A stretch of DNA of 46,352 nucleotides from Hungatella sp. (GCA_022792815.1 JAAWBS010000059.1:1-46352); one strand, 5' to 3'; numbered from the stretch's first letter, positions 1 through 8,489 are shown. Notes: generated from the sequence alone by a model not told the origin. A program made the numbers and translations.

Positions 1-102
1 CGGGATATTCGGTGTGTCAAAACTTTTTATATACGATTCATATTCCTGGCCCAGGAGCGATCTCATCTCCTCCTGAAACGTTTCCGGCAACGGATTTTTC
101 AA
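1..102 (-). CDS. rsmF: 16S rRNA m5C methyltransferase RsmF/RsmB family, N-terminal fragment
   Basis: Only the first 34 codons are inside the window; the gene runs off the left edge. The start is a TTG at 102-100, chosen because an AGGAGG site lies 7 bases upstream (110-115). The reading frame gives KNPLPETFQEEMRSLLG followed by QEYESYIKSFD, which resembles the N-terminus of NOL1/NOP2/sun-family rRNA cytosine-C5 methyltransferases (pattern LPxxFxxxMxxLLGxEYxxFxxS). The catalytic part, with its two cysteines and SAM site, is not visible, so the exact member (RsmF or RsmB-like) is inferred. It starts 51 bases downstream of the M23 peptidase gene on the same strand and is probably co-transcribed with it. 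Confidence 0.6.
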   Translation of the reverse strand, partial: MKNPLPETFQEEMRSLLGQEYESYIKSFDTPNIP

Positions 103-153
103 GACAATGCCTCCTCACAATACTGTGATTTCTCTATATTCCGATCTATCTCA

Positions 154-963
154 TCAATAATCATACACCAGCCGCCGCCCCTCCAAAAACTTTAAAATCC
201 AGTAAGGGTTCACGCTCATCTCCTGATAGTGGTCCGTCCGAAGGTACATCCCCATATGAAGGTGGACATCGAAATTCCCCACGGTTCCCTCTATGGCAGA
301 GTACCCGCTGTCCCCCATAAATCCCAGAAGTTCCCCGGCCTTCACGGCGTCGCCCTCCTTCCAGTCCCGGCTGTAATCATACAAATGGGCATAGTAAAGA
401 TACAGGCCCGATGGCGCACGGATCCCGATCCGCCAGCCGCCCTGCTCCAACCAGCCCACCTTCTCCACCGTGCCCTCGCTTATGCTGACCACGGGGTAGA
501 ATCCCCGGGGACGCTTGAGCCCCATGACGTCGCATCCCTCGTGCCTCCGGTCTCCCCCATAGGTCCTCTCGTCCATCCATCCGTTTTCATAGACCACATC
601 CGGCGTGTCCGGACGACTGCTTTTGGGGATAGGAAAATACCGCAGATCCCGGAAGACAGCCTCATAGCCGTGAAGCAGCTTCCGGTATTCCACCGGCCGT
701 CTCTTGGGGATCAGAGGATTGGCTTTTAACGCCGTCCCCCCGTCGAGACCGGTCAAGTCATATTCCCCCTCGATCATCATGGAAGTGAGCACATCCATGT
801 CCAGGCTCTGTTCTCCCGCCATCCTCTCCCCCAGTTTCATGGCGCGAAACTCCTCGCTTTCCCATGTGTAGGCATCCAGCTGGTAAAAATCCGGATTGGA
901 GATCAGATAGTCTGTCACAGTCACCTGAAACACCGCCAGAAGAATCAGCAAAAGCACCCGCAT
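154..963 (-). CDS. M23-family (LytM-type) metallopeptidase, membrane-anchored
   Basis: Cell-wall peptidase of the M23/LytM fold. The open frame extends to 984, but the ATG at 963 is the likely start: GGGAG lies 8 bases upstream and the protein then begins MRVLLLILLAVFQ, a signal anchor. The first 100 residues are a non-catalytic extracytoplasmic region. Counting from the longer frame, the zinc ligands are visible as H148 and D152 (RHEGCDV), with H200 (YYAH) and H241/H243 (DVHLHMG), which is the complete M23 set, so the enzyme is probably active on peptidoglycan cross-links. Its substrate and timing are unknown. It lies divergent from ylbJ, 52 bases apart, and directly upstream of rsmF. Sporulation or cell-envelope use is possible from the neighbour but is inference. 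Confidence 0.8.
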   Translation of the reverse strand: MRVLLLILLAVFQVTVTDYLISNPDFYQLDAYTWESEEFRAMKLGERMAGEQSLDMDVLTSMMIEGEYDLTGLDGGTALKANPLIPKRRPVEYRKLLHGYEAVFRDLRYFPIPKSSRPDTPDVVYENGWMDERTYGGDRRHEGCDVMGLKRPRGFYPVVSISEGTVEKVGWLEQGGWRIGIRAPSGLYLYYAHLYDYSRDWKEGDAVKAGELLGFMGDSGYSAIEGTVGNFDVHLHMGMYLRTDHYQEMSVNPYWILKFLEGRRLVYDY

Positions 964-1015
964 ATCCTGTTCTCCCTCACTCATATAGTGTATAAAACAT
1001 CTTATTCCGGTGACT

Positions 1016-1924
1016 ATGAAAAAATCCGTTCTCCCTTTTTTGGCAGTTATGGTTTTACTTCTCCTGCTGACCCATCCGGCTCTGTCCTTTGAGGGAGCCA
1101 GTCAAGGCCTCCTCCTGTGGTATCAGACCGTAGTTCCCACGCTGCTTCCCTTTATGATCTGCTCCAATGTGATCGTGTCCTTAGACGGAATCCGCCTGCT
1201 GACCGCCCCCGTCCGCCCGGTGTTAAAAGGCCTCTTTGGCCTGTCCGATGCCGGCTGTTATGTGCTGACCTCCGGTCTCCTCTGCGGCTACCCCATGGGG
1301 GCCAAGACCTGCAGTGAGTTTGTGGAGGAGGGCCGGATCAGCCCTCTTGAAGGCAGATTCCTCCTGGCTGTCAGCAACCATCCAAGCCCCATGTTCCTCC
1401 TGGGATATGTGGCTTCCATGGCCGACCCGTCCGTCTCCATGGCCATGATCCTGACGGCCATCTATCTTCCCGTCCTTCCCATCGCCCTGATCGCAAGGCG
1501 GCTCTACGGCTTTGAGGGACAGGAAATCTCCCTCCCGCCTGTCCGCCGCCAGTCTTCCCCCTCCTTTGATCAGGCTCTGATGAACTCCTTTGAAGTGATG
1601 ATCAAAATAGGAGGGTATCTGATGCTCTTCTCCATCTTGGCGGAGATGATCGGACAGATCCCCGCTGTCCCTGCCGCCTCTCAGGCTCTCCTCTTGGGGA
1701 TCGTGGAGATCACCACCGGCATCCGGGCGCTCTCCCATGTATGGACCGGAATCCGTCAAGGTATGGCCCTGTGCTTTGTCACCGCCTTCGGAGGCCTGTG
1801 CGGTCTCTTTCAGACCAAAAGCGTGCTGGGCGGCAGCGGGCTTTCTGCCGGTCACTATCTGCTATGGAAGGTGTTTCACGGCACTCTCTCCCTATGTATC
1901 TTTCTCCTTATGTCCGCTCTGTGA
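1016..1924 (+). CDS. ylbJ: Sporulation integral membrane protein YlbJ
   Basis: Multi-pass membrane protein with nucleoside-recognition (Gate) domain features, about 302 residues; B. subtilis YlbJ is about 400. Hydrophobic segments fill the chain, with the conserved stretches LLPFMICSNVI, CGYPMGAKT and SNHPSPMF near residues 47-130. In Bacillus it is made in the mother cell under sigma-E and is needed for spore cortex formation; that is family knowledge. The identity is supported by synteny: rsmD, coaD and ylbJ are neighbours here as in Bacillus, though here ylbJ faces them convergently. The start is uncertain: a GTG at 1010 and an ATG at 1016 both lack a strong ribosome site (GGTGA sits just before the ATG). 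Convergent with the coiled-coil gene, 35 bases away. Confidence 0.82.
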   Translation: MKKSVLPFLAVMVLLLLLTHPALSFEGASQGLLLWYQTVVPTLLPFMICSNVIVSLDGIRLLTAPVRPVLKGLFGLSDAGCYVLTSGLLCGYPMGAKTCSEFVEEGRISPLEGRFLLAVSNHPSPMFLLGYVASMADPSVSMAMILTAIYLPVLPIALIARRLYGFEGQEISLPPVRRQSSPSFDQALMNSFEVMIKIGGYLMLFSILAEMIGQIPAVPAASQALLLGIVEITTGIRALSHVWTGIRQGMALCFVTAFGGLCGLFQTKSVLGGSGLSAGHYLLWKVFHGTLSLCIFLLMSAL

Positions 1925-1959
1925 CCGGTCATCGGCCGCAGCAAAATCGGGCAGCCGCT

Positions 1960-2541
1960 TTACATCTCCGGCGGATATCCGCCTTCCTGACCGTTCATGC
2001 CGGTATCCGGAACCAGCTCACTGCGGTTGCCGGTGACGATCTCGTAGTTGGCCTGCATGGCGGAGAGGAACCCTTCCAGCCTCGTCTGGGCATCCTGCAT
2101 GGTATTGGAAATAATATTCTGCAGGTTCCGCAGGATGTCGTCGGTGTACTGGATCGCTCCCTGCCGGATGTTGTTGGCATCGTTTACCGCGGCGTCGATG
2201 ATGGACTGTGCCTGAACCTGAGCGTCCTCCACGATCTGGTTGGCCGTGGAATAGGCTCGCTGCATGATCTCGTGTTCATTGACCAGCTCATTGGTCTGGG
2301 CTGTGGCCTCCTGAATCATATTGTCCGCCTGATACCGAGCCTCGCTTAAAATAGCATCCTGATTGCTGATGATCTTCTGATACTGCTTGATCTCATCGGG
2401 AACCCGCAGACGCAGCTCCACCAAAAGCTCTTCCAGTTCCTCCTTGTTGACGATAATCTTTGTATTGTTAGACAGTGCCTGATACTTGCAGCTGTCGATA
2501 TACTCTTCAATTTCACCGATTAACTGTTCGATTCTGCTCAT
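1960..2541 (-). CDS. Coiled-coil protein of unknown function (ATPase/V-ATPase-subunit-like annotation)
   Basis: A 193-residue soluble protein. From about residue 45 to 165 it is nearly all helix, with heptad-like spacing and many A, Q, N, E and I (for example LSEARYQADNMIQEATAQ and RNLQNIISNTMQDAQTRLE), so a long coiled coil is expected. No signal peptide, membrane segment or catalytic motif is visible. Such proteins next to coaD and rsmD in Lachnospiraceae are often labelled ATP synthase F0 subunit B-like or V-type H+-ATPase subunit H because of the coiled coil; I think this is similarity of composition only. The ribosome site AAGGAGAG lies upstream of the ATG at 2541. It is the last gene of the rsmD-coaD group, 51 bases after coaD. 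A DivIVA-like scaffold role is possible but unproven. Confidence 0.6.
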   Translation of the reverse strand: MSRIEQLIGEIEEYIDSCKYQALSNNTKIIVNKEELEELLVELRLRVPDEIKQYQKIISNQDAILSEARYQADNMIQEATAQTNELVNEHEIMQRAYSTANQIVEDAQVQAQSIIDAAVNDANNIRQGAIQYTDDILRNLQNIISNTMQDAQTRLEGFLSAMQANYEIVTGNRSELVPDTGMNGQEGGYPPEM

Positions 2542-2592
2542 AGTCTCTGCTCTCTCCTTATGAAATTTTTGCTGCCGCCGGCCGGCTCCCGG

Positions 2593-3072
2593 TTACGGAC
2601 TCATCTTTTCCGTAATCTTATCTGCGATAACCGGGTGTACAAATGCGCTGATGTCGCCGTGATACATGGCAATCTCTTTTACGATACTGGAACTCAAGTA
2701 AGAATATTTCAAATTAGTAGTCAAAAATATGGTATCCACCCCAGGTGCAATCACCCGGTTGGTCTGGGACATCTGAAGTTCGTATTCAAAATCCGTGATG
2801 GCGCGAAGCCCTCTGACAATCACATCCCCACGGCACTTGTGGACGAAATCCACCAGCAGCCCGTCAAATGCCTGTATCTCAACGTTGGGCAGATGTCCGG
2901 CAACACTCTTTAACATATTAACACGTTCTTCCACAGAAAACAACGGAGATTTTGAATTATTCTTCAAAACCCCCACGATCACTTTGTCCATGATCTTAGA
3001 GCTTCTCTCGATGATATCCTGATGTCCTAAGGTAACCGGGTCAAAACTGCCCGGATAAACTGCAATTGCCAT
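2593..3072 (-). CDS. coaD: Phosphopantetheine adenylyltransferase
   Basis: Catalyses ATP + 4'-phosphopantetheine to dephospho-CoA + PPi, the penultimate step of coenzyme A synthesis, in the cytoplasm. The 159-residue length is normal. The nucleotidyltransferase signature [10 protein letters not shown] is at residues 8-17, including the TxGH ATP-binding motif, and the second motif [12 protein letters not shown] lies near residue 123, corresponding to the family SSxxVRE region. The pattern [16 protein letters not shown] is also typical of CoaD. The gene follows rsmD by 9 bases, the standard Bacillota order. Confidence is high because all motifs are intact. Confidence 0.96.
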   Translation of the reverse strand: MAIAVYPGSFDPVTLGHQDIIERSSKIMDKVIVGVLKNNSKSPLFSVEERVNMLKSVAGHLPNVEIQAFDGLLVDFVHKCRGDVIVRGLRAITDFEYELQMSQTNRVIAPGVDTIFLTTNLKYSYLSSSIVKEIAMYHGDISAFVHPVIADKITEKMSP

Positions 3073-3081
3073 AACCGCCTC

Positions 3082-3642
3082 CTAATCTGCCTGCTTTTCT
3101 AAAAATATATGTTTGTTGGTCTTGTACGTCTTGGTCTTTACCGCGGAAAAACCCATGGATTCTGTGTAGGAAAAATCGGTCTCCAGAGCGGCCTCTGTGA
3201 TGATCAGAGTCTCCTCGTGGATCAGGGAGGAATCCCTCAGATAGGAAAGAACTCTCTTCTCCCACTCCATGCGGTAAGGGGGATCCATAAAAATCGTGTC
3301 AAAGCGATATCCCTTGTCCTCCAGTCTCTTTAGACCCGTCAAAACATCACAGACCATGACGACGGACTTGTCCTCCAGGCGGGTGGCCTTCAGGTTCTGT
3401 CTAATACACGCCGCCGCTTTCTGATTCTCCTCAATCATCACCCCAAGAGAGGCTCCTCTGCTCAGAGCCTCGATTCCGATGGCTCCGCTTCCGGCAAAAC
3501 AATCCAGAAATGTGGTCTGGGACAGCCGGTTCTGTATCATATTAAACAGGGTCTCCTTGATCCGGTCTGTGGTGGGGCGGGTATCCAATCCCTCCACCGT
3601 CTTTAACGGAATCCTTCTGGCGCTTCCTGCGATTACTCTCAT
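3082..3642 (-). CDS. rsmD: 16S rRNA m2G966 methyltransferase RsmD
   Basis: Methylates the N2 of G966 of 16S rRNA in the small subunit. The frame is open to 3699, but the start is placed at the ATG at 3642 because family members begin MRVIAGSARR and a GGAGAG site lies just upstream. That gives 186 residues, the usual size. SAM-binding motif I is LDCFAGSGAIGIEALSRGA, and the catalytic motif is MDPPY, the (N/D)PPY box of base N-methyltransferases. It is the first gene of a group with coaD and the coiled-coil gene, with a good promoter about 30 bases upstream (3673-3701). Confidence 0.94.
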   Translation of the reverse strand: MRVIAGSARRIPLKTVEGLDTRPTTDRIKETLFNMIQNRLSQTTFLDCFAGSGAIGIEALSRGASLGVMIEENQKAAACIRQNLKATRLEDKSVVMVCDVLTGLKRLEDKGYRFDTIFMDPPYRMEWEKRVLSYLRDSSLIHEETLIITEAALETDFSYTESMGFSAVKTKTYKTNKHIFLEKQAD

Positions 3643-3672
3643 AATTCCACTCTCCAGTCTTATATGTCTACC

Positions 3673-3701
3673 AGTATAATATGTTTTTATTCTCTCCACA
3701 A
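3673..3701 (-). promoter_or_regulatory. Sigma-A-like promoter of rsmD-coaD-coiled-coil operon
   Basis: On the minus strand, TTGTGG (3701-3696) and TATACT (3678-3673) are separated by exactly 17 bases. The expected transcription start near 3666 leaves a short leader of about 24 bases before the rsmD ATG at 3642. The -35 box is imperfect and the -10 box is good. This also explains why the longer open frame up to 3699 is not the true gene: it would begin upstream of the transcript. Confidence 0.6.
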
Positions 3702-3752
3702 GGATTTTCTAGGCATAATTTTCCATACAAGATGCTCCTCTGTTACCATGCA

Positions 3753-3790
3753 AAGAATCCCCGGCCGGATTCCACTGGTCGGGGATTCTT
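3753..3790 (-). terminator. Hairpin between SASP gene and rsmD
   Basis: Inverted repeat with arms 3753-3766 and 3777-3790 (AAGAATCCCCGGCC / GGTCGGGGATTCTT), 14 bp with one mismatched or wobble position and a 10-base loop. It begins 17 bases past the stop of the SASP gene, so it most likely ends that transcript. The T run is short (the arm itself ends in TTCTT), so it may be a weak or two-way terminator. Confidence 0.65.
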
Positions 3791-3807
3791 CTTCAAATTC
3801 AGGCCTT

Positions 3808-4014
3808 TTACTTACCAGCCATCTGCTTCTCCTGAGCTTCGATCATTTTCTTTACCATATAGCCGCCGACAGAACCGTTCTGAGCGGAAGTCAGGTTGCC
3901 GTTATAGCCGTTGGTCAACGGTACTCCGATCTCACCTGCAACCTCCATCTTAAACTTGTCCATTGCCTCTTTTGCCTCAGGTACATTCACAGTATTATTA
4001 GATTTGCTTGACAT
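3808..4014 (-). CDS. Alpha/beta-type small acid-soluble spore protein
   Basis: A 68-residue SASP that coats and protects DNA in the dormant spore. The family core is clear: FKMEVAGEIGV, the GPR protease recognition region (E-x-A-x-E-x-G-V) near residues 21-31, followed by LTNGYNGNLTSAQNGSVGG and VKKMIEAQE, the DNA-binding helix. The ribosome site GGAGG lies 9 bases before the ATG. It is monocistronic: recG ends 122 bases upstream and a hairpin follows downstream. Expression in the forespore under sigma-G is expected from the family; a CATAATA -10-like element is at 4064-4070. This gene is direct evidence that the organism belongs to an endospore-forming lineage. Confidence 0.96.
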   Translation of the reverse strand: MSSKSNNTVNVPEAKEAMDKFKMEVAGEIGVPLTNGYNGNLTSAQNGSVGGYMVKKMIEAQEKQMAGK

Positions 4015-4063
4015 AATAAAACGCCTCCTTTGTTTTCTGTGTGTTGGTTAATTGCTACACTCC

Positions 4064-4092
4064 TATTATGTGCCCGCAAAAAAATAATACAC
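4064..4092 (-). promoter_or_regulatory. Candidate forespore (sigma-G-like) promoter of SASP gene
   Basis: On the minus strand CATAATA (4070-4064) matches the sigma-G -10 pattern CATnnTA. GTATT (within 4092-4085) could serve as -35, but the spacing is about 15 bases, shorter than usual. A sigma-A promoter is not evident here. Weak call, made mainly because the downstream gene is a SASP. Confidence 0.3.
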
Positions 4093-4136
4093 TAGAAGGT
4101 TCTGTGTAATCTGTCATTTTTTAGCAAATCCTCTTT

Positions 4137-6191
4137 TTAAAGATTCAGCTTCTCATAACTGTGTTCTAAGTAGGCTTTCAGACGCTGTCCCAGAACCCGG
4201 TGCTCCTCCATACAGAGCTCCGGGTCCTCTGAGAGCAGCCGGTCCGCCTCCTCTGACACCTGTTTTAAGATAGGTGCATCGGTAAAGATGTCTGCCAGCC
4301 GGAACTCCATGTCTCCGCTCTGGCGGACTCCGAAGATATCTCCGGGCCCCCGAAGCTTTAAATCCTCAGAGGCGATATAGAATCCGTCATTGGAGCGGTT
4401 TAAGATATCCAGGCGTTCGCCTGTGCCCTCCTGATCCCCGCAGTTGACCATAATGCAGTAGGACTGATGTTTTCCTCTTCCCACACGGCCCCGGAGCTGA
4501 TGGAGCTGGGCTAATCCGAACCGCTCCGCATTCTCGATCATCATCACCGTGGCATTGGGCACATTGACACCTACCTCGATGACCGTGGTGGACACCAGAA
4601 CCTGGATCTCTCCTGCCGCGAACCGCTCCATAATCCGGTTCTTCTCTTTTCCCTTCATCTTTCCGTGAAGATACTCGACAGTGATTCCGGGCAATTCCCT
4701 CCTCAGGGTCTCGGTGTAATCCAGCACATTCTCCGCCTCCATCAGCTCGCTGGCCTCCACCATGGGACAGATCACATAGGCCTGTCTGCCCTGGCCCACC
4801 TGCTTTTTTATAAATGTGTAGGCGTTGGGGCGGTAGGAGGGGGCGACCACACAGTTTTTGATGGGAAGCCGGTCTTTTGGGCACTGGTCGATGACGGAGA
4901 TATCCAGATCCCCGTACAGGATGATGGCGAGAGTCCTGGGGATCGGGGTAGCGCTCATGACCATCACATGAGGCCGCTCTCCTTTATTTCCCAAAAGCTC
5001 CCTCTGGCCCACCCCAAACCGGTGCTGTTCGTCGGTTATGACCAGAGCCAGATTGTCGTAGACCACCTTTTCCTGGATAAGAGCATGGGTTCCCACGATG
5101 ATGTCTGCCTGATGGCTGCGGATCCTCTCATAGGCTGTCCTCTTCTCCTTGGCAGTCATGGAGCCTGTCACCAGAACCGGCTCCAGGCGGATATCATGGG
5201 CCGCAAACAGCTCCTTCATCCCCTCGTAGTGCTGGCGGGCCAGAACCTCCGTGGGAGCCATCATAGCACCCTGGAAGCCGTTAGAGGCCGCCAGCACAAG
5301 GGCCAGAACCGCAAGGATAGTTTTGCCGGAGCCGACGTCCCCCTGAACTAACCGGTTCATCACCAGGCCTTTCGTCATGTCTTCCTCCACCTCGCTCAGA
5401 ACCTTTTTCTGGGCTTCTGTCAGGTCATAGGGAAGTTCCTCCGCCAACCGCCGTACCTCGGGCCTTCTCTCCATATGAAAAGGACTGGCGCAGTCCTGCC
5501 GCTTTTCCCTCAGGCGCCGCACTGCCAGGATAAACAGAAAAAATTCGTCGAATACCAGCCGTTTTCTGGCAAAGAGAAGCTCCTTGTGGTCTTTCGGAAA
5601 ATGAATGTGCTCTAAGGCATAGTTGTACTCTGCCAGCTCATACTTTTTTCTGATGGAAGCCGGGAGATACTCCCGCTCCATCTGACGGATATCCAGAGCC
5701 TGAGCCACCGCTCTCATGATGGCCTTATTGCCCAGGCCTTTGGTCTGTCCGTAGACGGGCTGCATGCTGGTCATCAGGGCATCATATCCCTCTTTCGTGT
5801 AGATCTCCGGCTGTTCCATGGTAAGCCGGTTATTCTTTTTTACCACTTTCCCATAAAAAATATGGTAGGTGCCTGCCTGGAGGGTGTTCTTCAAAAACGG
5901 CATGTTGAACCAGGTCAGCTGCAGGGTCCCGGTCATATCCTTCAGGGATACCGTGATCACCTGGGTGTGCTGAAATTTGCGGACACTCACCGATTTTTGC
6001 AGAACTCCCTCCACCGCACCTGCCACATCTAACTTCAGCTCCCCTATGGGAACCGGAGGCTCATAGGTGTGGTAAGCTCTCGGATAATAGCCCAGCAGAT
6101 CCGCGATCGTGGATACGCCCAGCTTTCCGAACAGCTTTGCCGTCTTGTCTCCGATTCCCTTTAAGGTGCCAACGGATTCCTGATTTATCAT
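4137..6191 (-). CDS. recG: ATP-dependent DNA helicase RecG
   Basis: Full-length 684-residue superfamily 2 helicase that remodels stalled forks and branch-migrates Holliday junctions. Order of parts: N-terminal wedge/OB region (about 45-150), helicase domain with Walker A GDVGSGKT at 284-291, APTEVLARQH (motif Ia), DEQH box at 387-390, MSATPIPRTLA (motif III), then the C-terminal helicase domain with STTVIEVGVNVPNA and QLRGRVGRG (motifs V and VI). No motif is missing. It starts 4 bases after the yloV stop codon, so the two are translated together; the operon order is asp23-yloV-recG as in many Bacillota. Confidence 0.97.
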   Translation of the reverse strand: MINQESVGTLKGIGDKTAKLFGKLGVSTIADLLGYYPRAYHTYEPPVPIGELKLDVAGAVEGVLQKSVSVRKFQHTQVITVSLKDMTGTLQLTWFNMPFLKNTLQAGTYHIFYGKVVKKNNRLTMEQPEIYTKEGYDALMTSMQPVYGQTKGLGNKAIMRAVAQALDIRQMEREYLPASIRKKYELAEYNYALEHIHFPKDHKELLFARKRLVFDEFFLFILAVRRLREKRQDCASPFHMERRPEVRRLAEELPYDLTEAQKKVLSEVEEDMTKGLVMNRLVQGDVGSGKTILAVLALVLAASNGFQGAMMAPTEVLARQHYEGMKELFAAHDIRLEPVLVTGSMTAKEKRTAYERIRSHQADIIVGTHALIQEKVVYDNLALVITDEQHRFGVGQRELLGNKGERPHVMVMSATPIPRTLAIILYGDLDISVIDQCPKDRLPIKNCVVAPSYRPNAYTFIKKQVGQGRQAYVICPMVEASELMEAENVLDYTETLRRELPGITVEYLHGKMKGKEKNRIMERFAAGEIQVLVSTTVIEVGVNVPNATVMMIENAERFGLAQLHQLRGRVGRGKHQSYCIMVNCGDQEGTGERLDILNRSNDGFYIASEDLKLRGPGDIFGVRQSGDMEFRLADIFTDAPILKQVSEEADRLLSEDPELCMEEHRVLGQRLKAYLEHSYEKLNL

Positions 6192-6195
6192 CGCT

Positions 6196-7875
6196 CTATT
6201 CCACAGAGATCAAATAATAGTAAATAGGCTGTCCTCCGCTGTGAAGCTCCATCTCACAGTCAGGGCACAACTCTTTCGCAGCCTCAAAAAGGTTCTCTGC
6301 CGTCTCCCGGCTGATATCTGCGCCGTAGTAGATGGTGATCAGCTCCGCATTCTCATCTGCCATAGCCTTTAAGGTATTCAGCGCCGTCTCTTTCACAGAC
6401 TTTCCCACACACAGGATGCCGTGGTCTCCCAGACCCATGATGTCTCCCTGTCTGATCTCCTTGTCATCGATCACGGTGTCCCGCACCGCATAGGTGATCT
6501 GACCCGTCTTCACCCGTCCCATCTCCTCTGTCATCACTTCCAGGTTCTCCTCCGGGGACAGATCCGGGACAAAGTTGATGATGGCTGTGATCCCCTGGGG
6601 AACCGTCTTGGACGGCACCACCACGATATGTTTATCCTCCACCAGAGACGCGGCCTGCTGAGCCGCCAGGATGATGTTGCTGTTGTTTGGAAGGATATAA
6701 ATGGTGTCCCCATGGACATGATCGATGGCGTTGAGCATGTCTTCCGTGCTGGGATTCATGGTCTGTCCGCCCTCGATGAGGTAATCTGCCCCGATGCCGT
6801 TAAAGATCTCTCCGAATCCCTCCCCGATGGACACTGCGATGAAGCCGTAGGGCTTTTGCGGCTCCGAAAGTTCCTGTTCTATGGCATCTTCCTCTTTCTT
6901 CCGGGCTGCCTTTTTCTCCGCATCCTGGATCAGCCGCTCCTGATGCTCCTCTCTCATGTTATCGATCTTCATCCTGGACAGAGAGCCATAGGTAAGCGCC
7001 TTCTGGATGGCAAGTCCCGGGTCGTTGGTATGGACATGGACCTTCACCACGTCGTCGTCAGATACCACCACGATGGAGTCGCCGATGGACTCTAAGTAAT
7101 CTTTAAAGGCTCTCTCTTCTCTCTCGTCGTAGGTGTTCTCCACATTGATGATAAACTCCGTGCAGTAGCCGAACTTGATATCTGCGGCTTCCACGGCCGC
7201 TCCTTCGGAGACGGAAATCTCTGCGGACGGCCCCGCTTCCACGGTCAGATCGATCTCCTTTCCCAAAAGGCCGTCCAGACATCCCTTCATCACCTGCATC
7301 AGACCCTGACCGCCGGAGTCCACCACCCCTGCCTGCTTGAGGATGGGCAGCATCTGCGGCGTCTGGCTCAGCACATAATCGCCGTGGGCGATGACCTTGT
7401 CGGCGAACTCCAGGATGTCCTCCGTCTCCGTCACCAGCTCCACAGCCTTGTCTGCCATGCCCTTGGCCACGGTTAAGATCGTCCCCTCTTTCGGCTTCAT
7501 CACTGCCTTGTAGGCTGTCTCTGTGCCGCGCACAAACGCATTGGCCAACGTGGTGGTGGTGATCACATCCAGTTTCTTGATCTCCTTTGTAAATCCGCGA
7601 AACAGCTGAGACAAAATCACGCCGGAGTTTCCCCTTGCCCCTCTGAGGGAGCCCGAAGAGATGGCCTTGGCCAGGTTCTCCATGGTAGGGTTCTCTATGG
7701 CCGCCACCTCCCGGGCCGCCGACATGATGGTCATCGTCATGTTGGTACCTGTGTCTCCGTCGGGAACAGGAAACACATTCAATTCATTAATCCACTCCTT
7801 CTTGGCCTCCAGGTTCTTTGCACCGGCAAGAAAGGCCTTCTGGAGATCCTTTGCATCAATCGTATTCATACCCAC
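6196..7875 (-). CDS. fakA: DAK1/DegV-like kinase YloV (fatty acid kinase A, FakA family)
   Basis: FakA-family proteins phosphorylate fatty acids held by FakB (DegV) partners so that they enter phospholipid synthesis; the family also resembles dihydroxyacetone kinase. Visible parts: N-terminal DhaL/DAK2 domain with NVFPVPDGDTGTNM (the nucleotide/metal site with clustered Asp) and SLRGARGNSGVILSQL, a middle region with VHVHTNDPG, and a C-terminal DegV-like part. The start is set at GTG 7875, 8 bases after AGGAGG; the ATG at 7869 is the alternative. No FakB gene is in the window. It lies between asp23 and recG in one operon. Function is by family; symbol confidence is moderate. Confidence 0.85.
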   Translation of the reverse strand: MGMNTIDAKDLQKAFLAGAKNLEAKKEWINELNVFPVPDGDTGTNMTMTIMSAAREVAAIENPTMENLAKAISSGSLRGARGNSGVILSQLFRGFTKEIKKLDVITTTTLANAFVRGTETAYKAVMKPKEGTILTVAKGMADKAVELVTETEDILEFADKVIAHGDYVLSQTPQMLPILKQAGVVDSGGQGLMQVMKGCLDGLLGKEIDLTVEAGPSAEISVSEGAAVEAADIKFGYCTEFIINVENTYDEREERAFKDYLESIGDSIVVVSDDDVVKVHVHTNDPGLAIQKALTYGSLSRMKIDNMREEHQERLIQDAEKKAARKKEEDAIEQELSEPQKPYGFIAVSIGEGFGEIFNGIGADYLIEGGQTMNPSTEDMLNAIDHVHGDTIYILPNNSNIILAAQQAASLVEDKHIVVVPSKTVPQGITAIINFVPDLSPEENLEVMTEEMGRVKTGQITYAVRDTVIDDKEIRQGDIMGLGDHGILCVGKSVKETALNTLKAMADENAELITIYYGADISRETAENLFEAAKELCPDCEMELHSGGQPIYYYLISVE

Positions 7876-7888
7876 GGGCTGCTCCTCC

Positions 7889-8245
7889 TTAATCAATCAC
7901 TCTGACGCCTTCGACATAGATATTGATCTTGTCTACTTTCATCCCTGTGAATTCTTCTACTTTGTACTTTACATTTTCGATTAAATTGTCCGCAACCGCC
8001 GAGATGCTGATGCCGTAGGCTACGATCACATGGAAATCCAGTGCGATGCGGTTGTCCTCGATCTCCACATTGATCCCGTGAGTAAGACTCTCCTTCTTGA
8101 GCAGCTTGACCAGTCCGTCCTTCATGCTGATGGCTGCCATACCGACGATTCCGAAGCACTCCACCGCAGTCATACCGGCATAGGTTGCTATGACTTCCGG
8201 GTTGATCCGAATTTCGCCTAATCTGTTGCTGATGCGTCCTTTCAT
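7889..8245 (-). CDS. Asp23/Gls24 family envelope-associated protein (YloU)
   Basis: 118 residues after setting the start at the ATG at 8245, which has GGAGG 8 bases upstream. The protein has the Asp23 family pattern: an early GEIRINPEVIATYAGMTAVECFGIVGMA, then DFHVIVAYGISISAVADNLIENVKYKVEEFTGM and a final VDKINIYVEGVRV. Members form filaments near the membrane or influence envelope stress; the exact job in clostridia is not established. First gene of the asp23-yloV-recG operon, with a strong promoter and a long structured leader upstream. Divergent from rpmB, as in Bacillus. Confidence 0.9.
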   Translation of the reverse strand: MKGRISNRLGEIRINPEVIATYAGMTAVECFGIVGMAAISMKDGLVKLLKKESLTHGINVEIEDNRIALDFHVIVAYGISISAVADNLIENVKYKVEEFTGMKVDKINIYVEGVRVID

Positions 8246-8392
8246 GAGCGAAACCTCCTTCACTTTTTCATTTCTTTTCTATTTTCTCTCTTCTTTCTCA
8301 TTCTGCCCAGGCTTTTCCCACGGTATGCCTTTTTGTCTGCTAGTGTTCTGTACCGGTCATGCCGCGCAGCCGCTGTCCTGTCCGCTAATTGG

Positions 8393-8420
8393 GGAAACGG
8401 CAAATTTATTTGTCGTTTCC
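8393..8420 (-). repeat. Inverted repeat at the asp23 transcription start
   Basis: Arms 8393-8405 and 8408-8420 form a 13-bp near-perfect palindrome (GGAAACGGCAAAT / ATTTGTCGTTTCC, one non-Watson-Crick position) with a 2-base centre. It begins 5 bases downstream of the asp23 -10 box, so it covers the expected +1. It fits an operator better than a terminator because there is no T run and no gene in front of it. The remaining leader to the asp23 start (about 145 bases) contains no open frame that I can support. Confidence 0.5.
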
Positions 8421-8424
8421 TATT

Positions 8425-8453
8425 AGTATACCACATACCAGATATAGTGTCCA
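8425..8453 (-). promoter_or_regulatory. Sigma-A promoter of asp23-yloV-recG
   Basis: Minus strand TGGACA (8453-8448), 17-base spacer, TATACT (8430-8425) preceded by TGG, an extended -10. Strong housekeeping promoter, back to back with the rpmB promoter 37 bases away. The leader to asp23 is about 170 bases, unusually long for this operon. Confidence 0.8.
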
Positions 8454-8489
8454 TTACAAGTTCTGTCACAAAGATTTTTTAAATTTCTC

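Noticed and set aside
4665..5351. Long plus-strand open frame opposite recG (228 codons)
   Set aside because: It is a mirror of the recG coding strand, has low-complexity His/Gln-rich composition, no ribosome site and no recognisable family.
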